A stretch of DNA of 48,049 nt from contig DYDH01000009.1 of NCBI GenBank assembly GCA_020717985.1, forward strand, positions 1 through 48,049, read 5' to 3'. The DNA comes from Herpetosiphon sp. GTDB taxonomy: Bacteria > Chloroflexota > Anaerolineae > Anaerolineales > Villigracilaceae. Shown here in pieces: positions 25,412 through 33,549 of the stretch. Each line of letters begins with the position of its first letter. Position 1 is the first letter of the stretch. The notes beneath the pieces were generated by a model, which was not told the DNA's origin, did not search any database, and saw only the letters and a program-made list of their open reading frames with translations. A program made the translations under genes and the position numbers.

Positions 25412-26434
25412 CTAGTCACGCACTGCCAGCAATGGGAATTTGAAAGTTGAACCTTTTCCTTCAACAGACTGCACATCCAATAATGAGCCATGCGCCTCAA
25501 CGATCTGGCGGACGAGCGAAAGCCCAAGCCCAGTGCCGCCATAATGCCGCGTGGAGGAAGCATCCAATTGATGGAACGGTTCGAAAATCTCTCTTAAACG
25601 GTTCGACGGAATACCGATACCCGTATCTGTTATGGAGACAAGGACAAGATTATGTCCCTCTTCCTTTAGGGTGATCACTACGCTTCCGCCCGACGGGGTG
25701 AACTTGATCCCGTTATCGAGGAGTTGGGTCATCGCCCAGCCGATCTTCTCAGAATCCGCCTGCACTGCGGGAATATTATCCAGGGCAGAGACCAGGACTT
25801 GTACGCCGCGCTCTTCCGCCTTGGTCGAAGCAGATTTAGCCGCCAATGTTACGACACGGCGGATGTCCACTTTTTCCAACTTCATGCTCATTTCACCCCG
25901 TGAAGCAAGTGAGAACATGATCAGGTCTTCGATCATGCTTTCGAGTTTGGTCGTCGAGCGCTGGGTTACCCGCAAAGCATGACGTTGTTCTTCTGAGATA
26001 CTGCCCAATGACTCTGTAACCAGCAATTCAAGATAACCCTTTACATGAGTAAGCGGTGTGCGCAGTTCGTGTGAGATATTCGCCACAAAATTCGCTTTCA
26101 TCTTGCTCAATTCTGAAAGCCGCTGCAACGCCTCATTCAATTCGGATGTGCGTTCTTTTACACGCTGCTCAAGATTGTGGTTGGCTGATTGCAAAGCGGA
26201 GCGCAATTGAATGATCTGCTCGGTTACCACTTGATCGAGTGTGTCGCGGTCCAGCATATTGAGGTCCATCAGCGCCTGTCCCAGCAAATAGTGCTCACCC
26301 ATGGCTATTTGTTCCTGTTGATAGGCCAGCGCCTTCTGTAACTGATCTTCAGTGATCAATTCTTTTTGGACGATATATTCACCTAAACGGGGGATTAGCA
26401 TTTCTGGGGTAAGTTTCGGGACATTTTGTGACAT
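25412..26434 (-). CDS. Histidine kinase with a GspE N-terminal-like sensor domain
   Basis: This 340-residue kinase has HisKA (His122 in NISHELRTPLTH) and a HATPase domain with QLLDNGIKFTP, DTGIGIP, FEPFHQ and GTGLGLSL. The first 75 residues, beginning RLGEYIVQKELITEDQLQKAL and ending ALMDLNMLDRDTL, follow the pattern of the T2SSE_N/MshEN module at the N-terminus of GspE/PilB secretion ATPases, where it can bind c-di-GMP. A coiled linker (about 78-115) joins the halves. No transmembrane helix is seen. The start at ATG 26434 has GAGAGG 3-4 bases upstream. Confidence 0.85.
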   Translation of the reverse strand: MSQNVPKLTPEMLIPRLGEYIVQKELITEDQLQKALAYQQEQIAMGEHYLLGQALMDLNMLDRDTLDQVVTEQIIQLRSALQSANHNLEQRVKERTSELNEALQRLSELSKMKANFVANISHELRTPLTHVKGYLELLVTESLGSISEEQRHALRVTQRSTTKLESMIEDLIMFSLASRGEMSMKLEKVDIRRVVTLAAKSASTKAEERGVQVLVSALDNIPAVQADSEKIGWAMTQLLDNGIKFTPSGGSVVITLKEEGHNLVLVSITDTGIGIPSNRLREIFEPFHQLDASSTRHYGGTGLGLSLVRQIVEAHGSLLDVQSVEGKGSTFKFPLLAVRD

Positions 26435-26453
26435 AGGCCTCTCGATTAAATCT

Positions 26454-28034
26454 TTATTGCAGAACCCATTCTCCATTGACCATTGTCGCACTGGACTTCA
26501 TGGTCAGCAGGTCATCGGGATCAATGGAAAAAATATCCTGCTCAAGTACGATCAAATCCGCGAGATAGTTTTCAGCAAGTTTGCCAAGGCGATGTTCTGC
26601 GTTGGCGGCGTAGGCGGCGCCGAGGGTGTAGGCGGACAATGCCTCAGCGAGGGTCAATTTCTGTTCGGGGTACCAACCACCGGCGGAGGGGGTTCCGTCT
26701 GTGCGTCGTCGAGTAACTGCGGCGTGTAATCCAAAAAACGGATTGGGCGATTCCACTGGAGCATCCGATCCAAAAGCAAGGCGCGCGCCATAATTCAATT
26801 GCGTGCGCCAGGCATAGGCAAGCGCCGAACGATCTCCCCAAAGGCGGTCAGCGGTAAACATATCGGATGGCGCATGGATGGGCTGCATGGATGCGATTAC
26901 GTTGAGTTGCGCGAAGCGCGGCGCGTCATCGGGATGCAGAACTTGTACATGTTCAATGCGATGGCGCAGATGCGGCAATCCTTTTTCAGTTTCGTATTTA
27001 CGAAGTTGTTCGTAGGCGTTCAACACTTCATGATTGGCGCGGTCACCAATGGCGTGGACGGTCATGCTCAAACCGACATCAACAGCTTTGCGGCAATGCT
27101 CGAATAATTCTTCGCCATCCATGTTAAGCATACCGCGATTCTCAGACTCGTTCAAGTAAGGCTGAAACATGGACGCAGTGCGCTGACCCAGCGTGCCATC
27201 CATGAAGCCTTTGACGGAACCGATCCACAACCAGTCATCGCCGAAGCCTGTGCGCAAGCCAAGTTCAAAAGCATGGTCAAGGCTGTCAATGGGAAGGTTC
27301 TTGTTCACGCGTAATTTTAACTTTCTTTGCGCGTGTAATTGTTGCAAAGCCATAAAGGATTCGCGGCGGTCAAAATCGTGGATGCCCGTCAGTCCCATTT
27401 TCCATAATAAGGGCTGGGCGGTTTCGATTGCGTCCGCAATCTCCGCAATGGAAGGTTCGGGAATGAGTCCATCCACCAGCATCATCGCCGTTTCGAGCAA
27501 TGCGCCAGTTGCGTGTCCTGTATGATCGCGCTGGATGACGCCATCTTTTGGGTTGGGCGTATCATCCGTGATATTTGCCAGATCCAATGCGGACGTATTT
27601 GCCCATGCGGCATGTAATGATTTGGCTGTAAGATAGACTGGATTATTTGGCGCAATTGAATCCAATTCAAATGTTGTCGGTAATTCGCCATCCCATTCAT
27701 TATGATTCCACCCGTGGCCCAAAATCCACTCGCCAGGTTTCGCCTTCCTCACACGCTCAGCCACGCGGCGCAGACATTCGTCCTTTGTCTTTGTTTCGCA
27801 ATCAATCTTTGCAAGTGAAAGCGCGTAAAGTTGAATATGCAGATGCGCGTCTGTCAATCCAGGCAAAATGGTTTTGCCTTGCATATCCTGTTTTTCCACT
27901 TTGCCCTGCGCGAGAGGTTCAAGCGCATCCTTCCCACCTACCGCAACGATCTGCCCGCCAGAGATCAACATGGCGGAGGCTTTTGGCTGATTTTCATCAA
28001 GCGTGTAAATGTTGGCGTTGTGTAGTAGTTTCAT
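26454..28034 (-). CDS. YtcJ-like metal-dependent amidohydrolase
   Basis: This 526-residue amidohydrolase of the YtcJ/LAF3 group has metal-binding motifs GLTDAHLHIQ (about 59), VHAIGDRAN (near residue 320), RIEHVQV and the late Asp in FGSDAPVESP. The family hydrolyses amide or ester bonds of varied, often unknown, substrates. No signal peptide is visible. Its stop lies 19 bases before the GspE-N kinase start, so it may lead the signalling operon. No Shine-Dalgarno site is obvious before the ATG. Confidence 0.9.
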   Translation of the reverse strand: MKLLHNANIYTLDENQPKASAMLISGGQIVAVGGKDALEPLAQGKVEKQDMQGKTILPGLTDAHLHIQLYALSLAKIDCETKTKDECLRRVAERVRKAKPGEWILGHGWNHNEWDGELPTTFELDSIAPNNPVYLTAKSLHAAWANTSALDLANITDDTPNPKDGVIQRDHTGHATGALLETAMMLVDGLIPEPSIAEIADAIETAQPLLWKMGLTGIHDFDRRESFMALQQLHAQRKLKLRVNKNLPIDSLDHAFELGLRTGFGDDWLWIGSVKGFMDGTLGQRTASMFQPYLNESENRGMLNMDGEELFEHCRKAVDVGLSMTVHAIGDRANHEVLNAYEQLRKYETEKGLPHLRHRIEHVQVLHPDDAPRFAQLNVIASMQPIHAPSDMFTADRLWGDRSALAYAWRTQLNYGARLAFGSDAPVESPNPFFGLHAAVTRRRTDGTPSAGGWYPEQKLTLAEALSAYTLGAAYAANAEHRLGKLAENYLADLIVLEQDIFSIDPDDLLTMKSSATMVNGEWVLQ

Positions 28035-28060
28035 ATTAGTCTTCTAGTTGACTTGCCTAT

Positions 28061-28094
28061 TGGTTTACTAGTTGACTAAGCGACTAGCAAACCA
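28061..28094 (-). terminator. Hairpin between parB and the amidohydrolase gene
   Basis: Bases 28061-28072 pair with 28083-28094 with one A-C mismatch. The surrounding 28035-28107 spacer is rich in repeated CTAGT/GACTA words, giving several alternative small hairpins. There is no strong T-run, so termination after parB is only partly supported. Confidence 0.45.
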
Positions 28095-28107
28095 GCAGAC
28101 TAGCTGA

Positions 28108-28974
28108 CTAAGTTAATTTTTCCAGAAGCGCATCCAACTCTTCACCGGAATAATAATAGATGGTGACCGTGCCGCCTTTTTTGCCGTGCTTCAATGCGAC
28201 TTTTGTGCCGAGGCTGTTTTGCAGGCGTTTTTCGACATCACGCACATCCGCGCTTTGAGTTGGTTTCTTCGCCTTGACCGGTTTCTGCCCCGCGAGTTTT
28301 CTGATCAACTCCTCGGTCTGGCGCACACTCAACGAGAGATTGATCACAGTTTGCATTGCGGAGGCTTGCGCCTTTTGCGTGGACAAAGCCAGCAATGCGC
28401 GGGCGTGACCTTCCGTGAATTTTCCATCCACCAATGCCTGCTTGACAACATCTGGGAGACCAAGTAAGCGAAGTGTGTTTGTAACCGTCACTCGATTCTT
28501 GCCGACACGCTTCGCAACCGCTTCATGGGAGAGTCCAAATTCCTCCACGAGTTGACGATAGGCTTCGGCCTCTTCCAGTGAATTCAGATCAGCGCGCTGC
28601 ACATTTTCGATCAACGCAATCTCAAGCAATTCCTGATTGTTCGCCTGCCGTGTAATCACCGGGACTGTCCGCAAGCCTGCTTTTTGGGCCGCCTGCCAGC
28701 GGCGCTCACCCGCAATGAGAGTAAACGTCCCATCGGGTTTGGGGGTGACGATCAGCGGCTGGATCACGCCATGCTCACGAATGGACGCGGCCAATTCCGC
28801 CAAATCCTCTTCCTTGAAATGAATACGCGGCTGGCGCGGGTTGGGCTGTATCGCCTCCACGGAAACTTGCTGCACGCCGCCAACATGCGAGCCTGTAGAA
28901 ACAACAGGCGGGGTTTTCCCGCCAGTGGGAATAAGTGATTCCAATCCTTTGCCGAGACCTGTTCGTTGAGCCAT
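28108..28974 (-). CDS. parB: Chromosome-partitioning protein ParB (Spo0J)
   Basis: This 288-residue CTP-dependent DNA clamp loads at parS and works with ParA in origin segregation. N-terminal motifs are QPNPRQPR (about 42-49) and GERRWQAAQ (CTP-binding region, about 87). The helix-turn-helix is LSHEAVAKRVGKNRVTVTN (about 146-164). The C-terminal dimer domain ends in YYYSGEELDALLEKL. GAGGAG precedes the ATG at 28974. It is separated from parA by a nuclease and a DUF433 gene, which breaks the usual parA-parB adjacency. No parS site was found by eye in the window. Confidence 0.97.
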   Translation of the reverse strand: MAQRTGLGKGLESLIPTGGKTPPVVSTGSHVGGVQQVSVEAIQPNPRQPRIHFKEEDLAELAASIREHGVIQPLIVTPKPDGTFTLIAGERRWQAAQKAGLRTVPVITRQANNQELLEIALIENVQRADLNSLEEAEAYRQLVEEFGLSHEAVAKRVGKNRVTVTNTLRLLGLPDVVKQALVDGKFTEGHARALLALSTQKAQASAMQTVINLSLSVRQTEELIRKLAGQKPVKAKKPTQSADVRDVEKRLQNSLGTKVALKHGKKGGTVTIYYYSGEELDALLEKLT

Positions 28975-29039
28975 GTAAAACTCCTCACATATAGACTCTA
29001 AAGTTTTTATAACCTTAGGGTCTTTTTTATCGGTTTACG

Positions 29040-29828
29040 TTAGCCGCTATTGCCATTCTGTTTGTTTACTTTACGAAGCGAAACAGAAAGATCATATTCA
29101 AATAATTCTACATCGGGGATTTTCGATGCAGCGAGATGTAAATCATTGGAAATCTCCCTTGCAATTATTATGCCCCTAACTTTTTGAGACGGTTCTGCTT
29201 GATTCGTCTCTATCCATGCCATATATCTCAACAGTTGACCAATAACCCGATCATATCCTTTAGACACCTTTAATTCAATAACAACATAATTATTGTGCTT
29301 ATCCATTGCCAACAAATCAATGAAACGACCGCCAACAGGAAATTCTACGCCACTTATTCCTTCATCTTCATATAAATGAAGACCAAGTTCAATAATCGTT
29401 AAGTTCCGTGAGAGAAAATCCCTTAAGTCGCTCTCGTAAGCAAATCCTGTTTGTTGATATTCTCTTTCTGCTTCATCTTCGATTTCTTCAGAATTTCCTA
29501 TCTGCTCAATCTCTCTTTTCTCAGGAGGTGATTTTACATATAAAGGTGGCGGATCATTTTCTTTCTCATATAATCTGAAATGCCCTCCATTGATTTGATA
29601 GAAAAGGTCGTCCTCGCCATTTTGATTCACATTGTAATGAACTCTGCTCGGCGCATTCACAGACATTTTTAAAAAATGGGCGGTAATTGTACCCATTTTT
29701 ATTTTTGGGTAATTAGACTTAAACCATGAAACCACTTGATCTCTTGAAATCGTTTGCCCTTTTGCAATATTTTGGTCAGCGACAAAATCTTTGAATAGCA
29801 AGCGGACTGGTTTTTCATATTTCGACAT
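29040..29828 (-). CDS. NucS/EndoMS-like PD-(D/E)XK nuclease with an N-terminal helical domain
   Basis: The C-terminal half (about 125-255) of this 262-residue protein follows the NucS/DUF91 plan: Glu132, Asp171 in GGRFIDLLAMD, Glu185 and Lys187 in VVIELKVSKG, and Gln198 in GQLLRYMAW. These give a complete PD-(D/E)XK site. The first 90 residues look like a winged-helix or DUF7669-type DNA-binding module. The gene is visibly AT-richer than its neighbours (about 38 percent GC in one 60-base line counted by hand), suggesting acquisition. The start at ATG 29828 has AAGGATC upstream. Mismatch repair or defence roles are both possible. Confidence 0.78.
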   Translation of the reverse strand: MSKYEKPVRLLFKDFVADQNIAKGQTISRDQVVSWFKSNYPKIKMGTITAHFLKMSVNAPSRVHYNVNQNGEDDLFYQINGGHFRLYEKENDPPPLYVKSPPEKREIEQIGNSEEIEDEAEREYQQTGFAYESDLRDFLSRNLTIIELGLHLYEDEGISGVEFPVGGRFIDLLAMDKHNNYVVIELKVSKGYDRVIGQLLRYMAWIETNQAEPSQKVRGIIIAREISNDLHLAASKIPDVELFEYDLSVSLRKVNKQNGNSG

Positions 29829-29856
29829 GTTGATCCTTTTAGGGAAAAGCACCTAA

Positions 29857-30060
29857 CTAAACTTTTAGCTCATGCGCCACCGCCTTAAGATCCTCCATCG
29901 TCAAATCTGGCAACTCTTCCAAGATTTCAACAGAATTGAGACCTGCTGCCTGTAACTCCAAAACATCAATCACGCGGATTCTCATTCCGCGAATGCACGG
30001 ACGTCCACCGCATTGATTCGGGTTGACTGTAATTCTTTCAGTAAGATTCATGGTCGCCAT
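29857..30060 (-). CDS. DUF433 (VapB45-like antitoxin) protein
   Basis: This 67-residue DUF433 protein reads ITVNPNQCGGRPCIRGMRI and then LEELPDLTMEDLKAVAHEL, the normal full family pattern: a helix-turn-helix-like antitoxin usually followed by a DUF5615 PIN-like toxin. No such toxin follows; the NucS-like nuclease gene starts 28 bases on instead. GAGGTG lies 4 bases before the ATG. It could regulate the nuclease or be an orphan antitoxin. Confidence 0.85.
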   Translation of the reverse strand: MATMNLTERITVNPNQCGGRPCIRGMRIRVIDVLELQAAGLNSVEILEELPDLTMEDLKAVAHELKV

Positions 30061-30115
30061 TGGACACCTCTACAACAAAGTTTATCACCTAGAAATAACA
30101 ATAAAGCGTGACTCA

Positions 30116-30886
30116 CTAAACACCATCACTCTTCAACAACTCTTTCGCCAGCGCCTCATACGCCACCGCGCCGACGGATGTGGGCGCATACGCAGAGATC
30201 GGCAGTCCATACGAAGGCGCTTCTGCAAGACGGATACTGCGGGGAATGACGCTCTTGAATACCTGATCGGGAAAATGCTTGTTCACTTCGGTAACCACAT
30301 CATTGGCAAGGTTGGTGCGGCTGTCGAACATGGTCAGCACCACGCCGCGCACGTTCAACTCAGGGAAGAGCAGGGAGCGCACTCGCTCGATGGTTTGCGT
30401 CAGTTGACCCAAACCTTCCAAAGCGAGGTATTCGCATTGCACAGGTACGATCACACCATCCATCGCCGCCATCAAACCATTGACGGTCAATAGCCCCAGC
30501 GAAGGCGGGCAGTCGATCAGCACATAATCATATTTGTGTGCGAGCGGCGCAATCGCTTTTCGCAAACGCATCTCACGCGCAAGCTCATCCACCAGTTCAA
30601 CTTCCGCGCCAGCCAGTGACGGTGAAGAGGGAAGCAACGATAACTTAAGACGTTCATTCAATAAAACATAAGAAGCGATATTTACATCGCCAAGCAAAGC
30701 TTCATACGTGCCGCCCTGTACGCCAAGTTTATCCACACCCAGGCAGGACGTGGCATTGGCCTGCGGATCGAGGTCCACGACCAGCACGCGTTGTCCCAAT
30801 TGTGCCAGGTATGCGCCGAGGTTAATGGTGGTCGTGGTTTTTCCAACGCCGCCCTTTTGATTCACAAGCGTATAAATCTTCGTCAA
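30116..30886 (-). CDS. parA: Chromosome-partitioning ATPase ParA (Soj)
   Basis: This 256-residue deviant-Walker ATPase forms the gradient that moves ParB-bound origins. The P-loop QKGGVGKTTTT starts near residue 7, VVDLDPQANATS follows near 36, and VLIDCPPSLG near 115. I place the start at TTG 30886, because GGAGG lies 7 bases upstream and the TTG overlaps the kinase stop as TTGA; an ATG at 30907 lies upstream of that ribosome site. Coupling to the PfkB gene is therefore likely. Confidence 0.95.
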   Translation of the reverse strand: MTKIYTLVNQKGGVGKTTTTINLGAYLAQLGQRVLVVDLDPQANATSCLGVDKLGVQGGTYEALLGDVNIASYVLLNERLKLSLLPSSPSLAGAEVELVDELAREMRLRKAIAPLAHKYDYVLIDCPPSLGLLTVNGLMAAMDGVIVPVQCEYLALEGLGQLTQTIERVRSLLFPELNVRGVVLTMFDSRTNLANDVVTEVNKHFPDQVFKSVIPRSIRLAEAPSYGLPISAYAPTSVGAVAYEALAKELLKSDGV

Positions 30887-31740
30887 GATAAGACCTCCGT
30901 CAAACATTCTTCAATTTCCTGTGAAGTCGGAATTCCGTTCAATCCAATGCGCGTCACAGAGCGCGCCGCGAGTTGCGTTGCAAAGCGTGCCGCCTCCCAC
31001 GGGTCACGCGTGTGATACAGCCGCACAAAAAACGCCGCCGCAAAAATATCACCCGCGCCTGTCCCATCCACCTCTTCCATCACAGGCGGACGAAAACGGC
31101 GGCGATCTCCATTCCAAAACAAAACCGAGCCCGCCGCCCCTTCCGTCAAACACAGGATGCGTGTATTGCGCGCCATCTCTTCGACTAATTCAAGATCGTG
31201 GTTGACATCTTCGACGCTCAAAACAACGGCTCCAGCGTGACGAAGGGACTGGTCGCTTGCATTCGCGTCCCAGGCAGTTGGCGACACCTGACCATTTTCG
31301 TCCCACGCGCGCATCCAACCTTGCGGAGTGATTCCCAGCAATGAGCCTGATAATTGTTCCGCCAAAGATGAATCCAACTCGCCTGCAATCGGCGCAAGAT
31401 GGATGATCGGCGCGCTCCGCCAAACCTGCGGGATATGATCCAACAGAATTGGCGCGGCTTGGTGATGTAATATTTGCCTGCGTCCGTTTTCTGTTTTTAT
31501 ATTTTCAAAGGTCGTGCTGTGCTCAGCCGGGACGTTCACCATCGGAATCCCCTCCAACGCCCCCAATGGCGCGTTATCGCCGGATGATGTGACAATACCC
31601 ACGCGCAATCCCAAAGCCCGCACAGTCAGCGCAGAGTAGGAAACTGTCCCACCCAACAACATACCCATCGGCGTTATGTCAGCGGCAATATGGCCAACGA
31701 CAAGATAATCCACGGGTTGAAAAGGGGCAAGTTCAAGCAT
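30883..31740 (-). CDS. PfkB-family carbohydrate kinase
   Basis: This 285-residue ribokinase-like kinase has a GGTVSYSALTVRALG start pattern and the anion-hole signature VDGTGAGDIFAAAF near residue 230, whose Asp is the catalytic base. The family phosphorylates sugars or nucleosides; the substrate is not evident. It lies between khpB and parA, an unusual place, and is coupled to parA by a TTGA overlap. No Shine-Dalgarno site is obvious. Confidence 0.9.
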   Translation of the reverse strand: MLELAPFQPVDYLVVGHIAADITPMGMLLGGTVSYSALTVRALGLRVGIVTSSGDNAPLGALEGIPMVNVPAEHSTTFENIKTENGRRQILHHQAAPILLDHIPQVWRSAPIIHLAPIAGELDSSLAEQLSGSLLGITPQGWMRAWDENGQVSPTAWDANASDQSLRHAGAVVLSVEDVNHDLELVEEMARNTRILCLTEGAAGSVLFWNGDRRRFRPPVMEEVDGTGAGDIFAAAFFVRLYHTRDPWEAARFATQLAARSVTRIGLNGIPTSQEIEECLTEVLS

Positions 31741-31802
31741 GAGGTGAATTATACCGTAGGGGCGAGTGAAAGGATGAACGCTCCGCGTGAAATATGAAGG
31801 AT

Positions 31803-31833
31803 AAAAAAAGACCGCCTCACGGCAGTCCTTTTT
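31803..31833 (-). terminator. Intrinsic terminator after khpB
   Basis: On the minus strand a GC-rich stem with one bulge and one mismatch (AGGACTGCC with GGCGGTCT) is followed by a run of seven T. It lies about 22 bases after the khpB stop and ends the rpmH-khpB operon before the PfkB gene. Confidence 0.85.
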
Positions 31834-31854
31834 ACTCGTTTCTCGTTACTCGCT

Positions 31855-32715
31855 TTATTCTCTCGGCAGAATAACCACTTTGCGGTGCGGCTCTTCGCCT
31901 GTGCTTTCAGTGGTGACTGCGGGGTGTCCGCGCAGTTCAATATGGATCGTGCGACGTTCGCTGGCGGTCATGGGTTCAAGCGTGGCTTTCTTCCCAGTCT
32001 TGATGACCTGATCCACCATGCGCATGGCAAGCTGGCGAACCTGTTTATCACGGCGGTCGCGGTAGCCTTCCACATCCACCACCAATTGCACCCATTGCTG
32101 AGTCTGCTTGCCGACCATCAGCGAGGCGATGTGTTGAAATGCGGTCAATGTTTCGGCGTGGCGGCCAATGAGCGCGCTCAGGTTATCGCCGCGAATATCC
32201 ACTTGAATGGTGCGGCGGTCATCTGTGCTGGATTCATCATAATGGGCGGAGACTTGCGCCTTCATGCCAAGATGATTGATCAATTTGGAAACAATGGCTT
32301 CCGTCGTATCCAAAACCGGGTCAGCCTCATGATTTTCAGCTTTTTTCACCATGACGGGCGCTGCTGTTTCCACTGGCGCTGGTTTCTTTTCAGCACGACG
32401 GGGCTTTGGCTCAGGTTTAGCTTCTGCCTTGATCTCTGGTCTGGCTTCCTTCGCTTTCGGCGTTGACTCTGCCCGTTTGGCAGGAGCAGGCTTGGGCTTA
32501 GGCGAAGCGGCGGGAACCACCTCCTCCCCAGGCGGCGGATTAACGGTCAAGCGCACACGCACCTGGCGTCCGCCGAGTCCGAATAATCCCTTACTGCCTG
32601 AATCCAACACTTCAACCGAAACGGCGTCTGCCGTCAGCCCCAGTTGAGATAATCCCTGCAAGAGGGCTTCTTCAACGGTTGGGGCAATGATCTCAAGCGT
32701 AGTTCTATCGCTCAT
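31855..32715 (-). CDS. khpB: RNA-binding protein KhpB (Jag)
   Basis: This 286-residue protein has a Jag-N domain (about 1-60, with GSKGLFGLGGRQVRV), a Lys/Ala/Pro-rich linker (about 65-135), a KH domain (about 140-215; the GxxG-like loop is in IGRHAETL) and a C-terminal R3H domain (about 220-280) with ERRTIHIELRGH. KhpB pairs with KhpA to bind RNA and influences cell division. It follows yidC by 9 bases, the classic order, and the long charged linker is common in this phylum. Confidence 0.95.
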   Translation of the reverse strand: MSDRTTLEIIAPTVEEALLQGLSQLGLTADAVSVEVLDSGSKGLFGLGGRQVRVRLTVNPPPGEEVVPAASPKPKPAPAKRAESTPKAKEARPEIKAEAKPEPKPRRAEKKPAPVETAAPVMVKKAENHEADPVLDTTEAIVSKLINHLGMKAQVSAHYDESSTDDRRTIQVDIRGDNLSALIGRHAETLTAFQHIASLMVGKQTQQWVQLVVDVEGYRDRRDKQVRQLAMRMVDQVIKTGKKATLEPMTASERRTIHIELRGHPAVTTESTGEEPHRKVVILPRE

Positions 32716-32724
32716 GGTGCCTCC

Positions 32725-33537
32725 CTATTTTTTTGTGGAAGATTTTTTATTCTTGTTGCCGCCAGGTAAAAGATTGCTCCAATTGGCGCGTCCGGTTGCG
32801 GCGTATTGAACAATGCCCAGGACGTTGCTTACAATAAAATAAACCGCGATGCCTGAGGCAAAGTTCAACGCAAACCAGCCAAGCAGGAGCGGCATGTAAA
32901 TACTCATCATGCCGGACATTTGAGCGCTTTGATCGTTGGGATTGGTTGACGTGGGCATGGTCAGCTTGGATTGGACGTATGTGGTCAACGCCACAATTAC
33001 CGCAAGTAGCGGGAAACCATTGGGCAAAAAGGAAGTGTGAATTAGATTTTGCAGTATGCCTTCGGGGCGGCCTAAATCCATCCACAAAAATGTGCTATTG
33101 AGCGGGATGATCCCTTCCACATTCTGGAAGGGATATATTGCGCGCGCAAGTTTAAGCATGTCGAATGGAGTAACAGAAAGCGCGTGTGTGATGCTTTGAT
33201 ATAAACCGATAATGATGGGGAATTGAATCAGCGTCGGCAGGCAGGACGCAAAAGGATTGATGCCGCGTTCCTTATAGATACGCATTTGTTCCTGCGCGAT
33301 CTTTTCCTTATCCTTTGCGTATTTCTTTTGGATCTCCTGCCATTCCTTGTCGTTCTGTAATTCCTGCATGGCTTGTGCGCCCTTTACCTGTGAGGCATTC
33401 AAGGGCCATGTAATTACTTTGATAAGGATGGTAAATAGAATAATCGCCAAACCAAACATGTGTGGACCATGCCCAAGCACGTCATAGATCCACACTAAAA
33501 TATTGGTCATGGGGTTGATAATAATGGTATCCCACAT
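32725..33537 (-). CDS. yidC: Membrane protein insertase YidC/Oxa1
   Basis: This 270-residue insertase has the usual five-helix core without the large periplasmic domain of Gram-negative YidC. The cytosolic coiled hairpin carries QVKGAQAMQELQ and KERGINPFASCLPTLIQFPI. The basic tail ends NKNKKSSTKK and may contact ribosomes. Its stop is 9 bases before khpB, and it starts 12 bases after the PQQ lipoprotein stop, so that lipoprotein is embedded in the insertase operon. Confidence 0.96.
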   Translation of the reverse strand: MWDTIIINPMTNILVWIYDVLGHGPHMFGLAIILFTILIKVITWPLNASQVKGAQAMQELQNDKEWQEIQKKYAKDKEKIAQEQMRIYKERGINPFASCLPTLIQFPIIIGLYQSITHALSVTPFDMLKLARAIYPFQNVEGIIPLNSTFLWMDLGRPEGILQNLIHTSFLPNGFPLLAVIVALTTYVQSKLTMPTSTNPNDQSAQMSGMMSIYMPLLLGWFALNFASGIAVYFIVSNVLGIVQYAATGRANWSNLLPGGNKNKKSSTKK

Positions 33538-33549
33538 GGGTCAGTTTCC

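Noticed and set aside
29857-30060. Calling a complete toxin-antitoxin module
   Set aside because: The toxin partner is not visible; only the DUF433 gene is supported.
31749-31940. Minus-strand frame of 63 codons after khpB
   Set aside because: Runs through the khpB terminator and overlaps its end; no motif.
31885-32466. Plus-strand frame of 193 codons opposite khpB
   Set aside because: Antisense shadow of khpB with no ribosome site or known motif.
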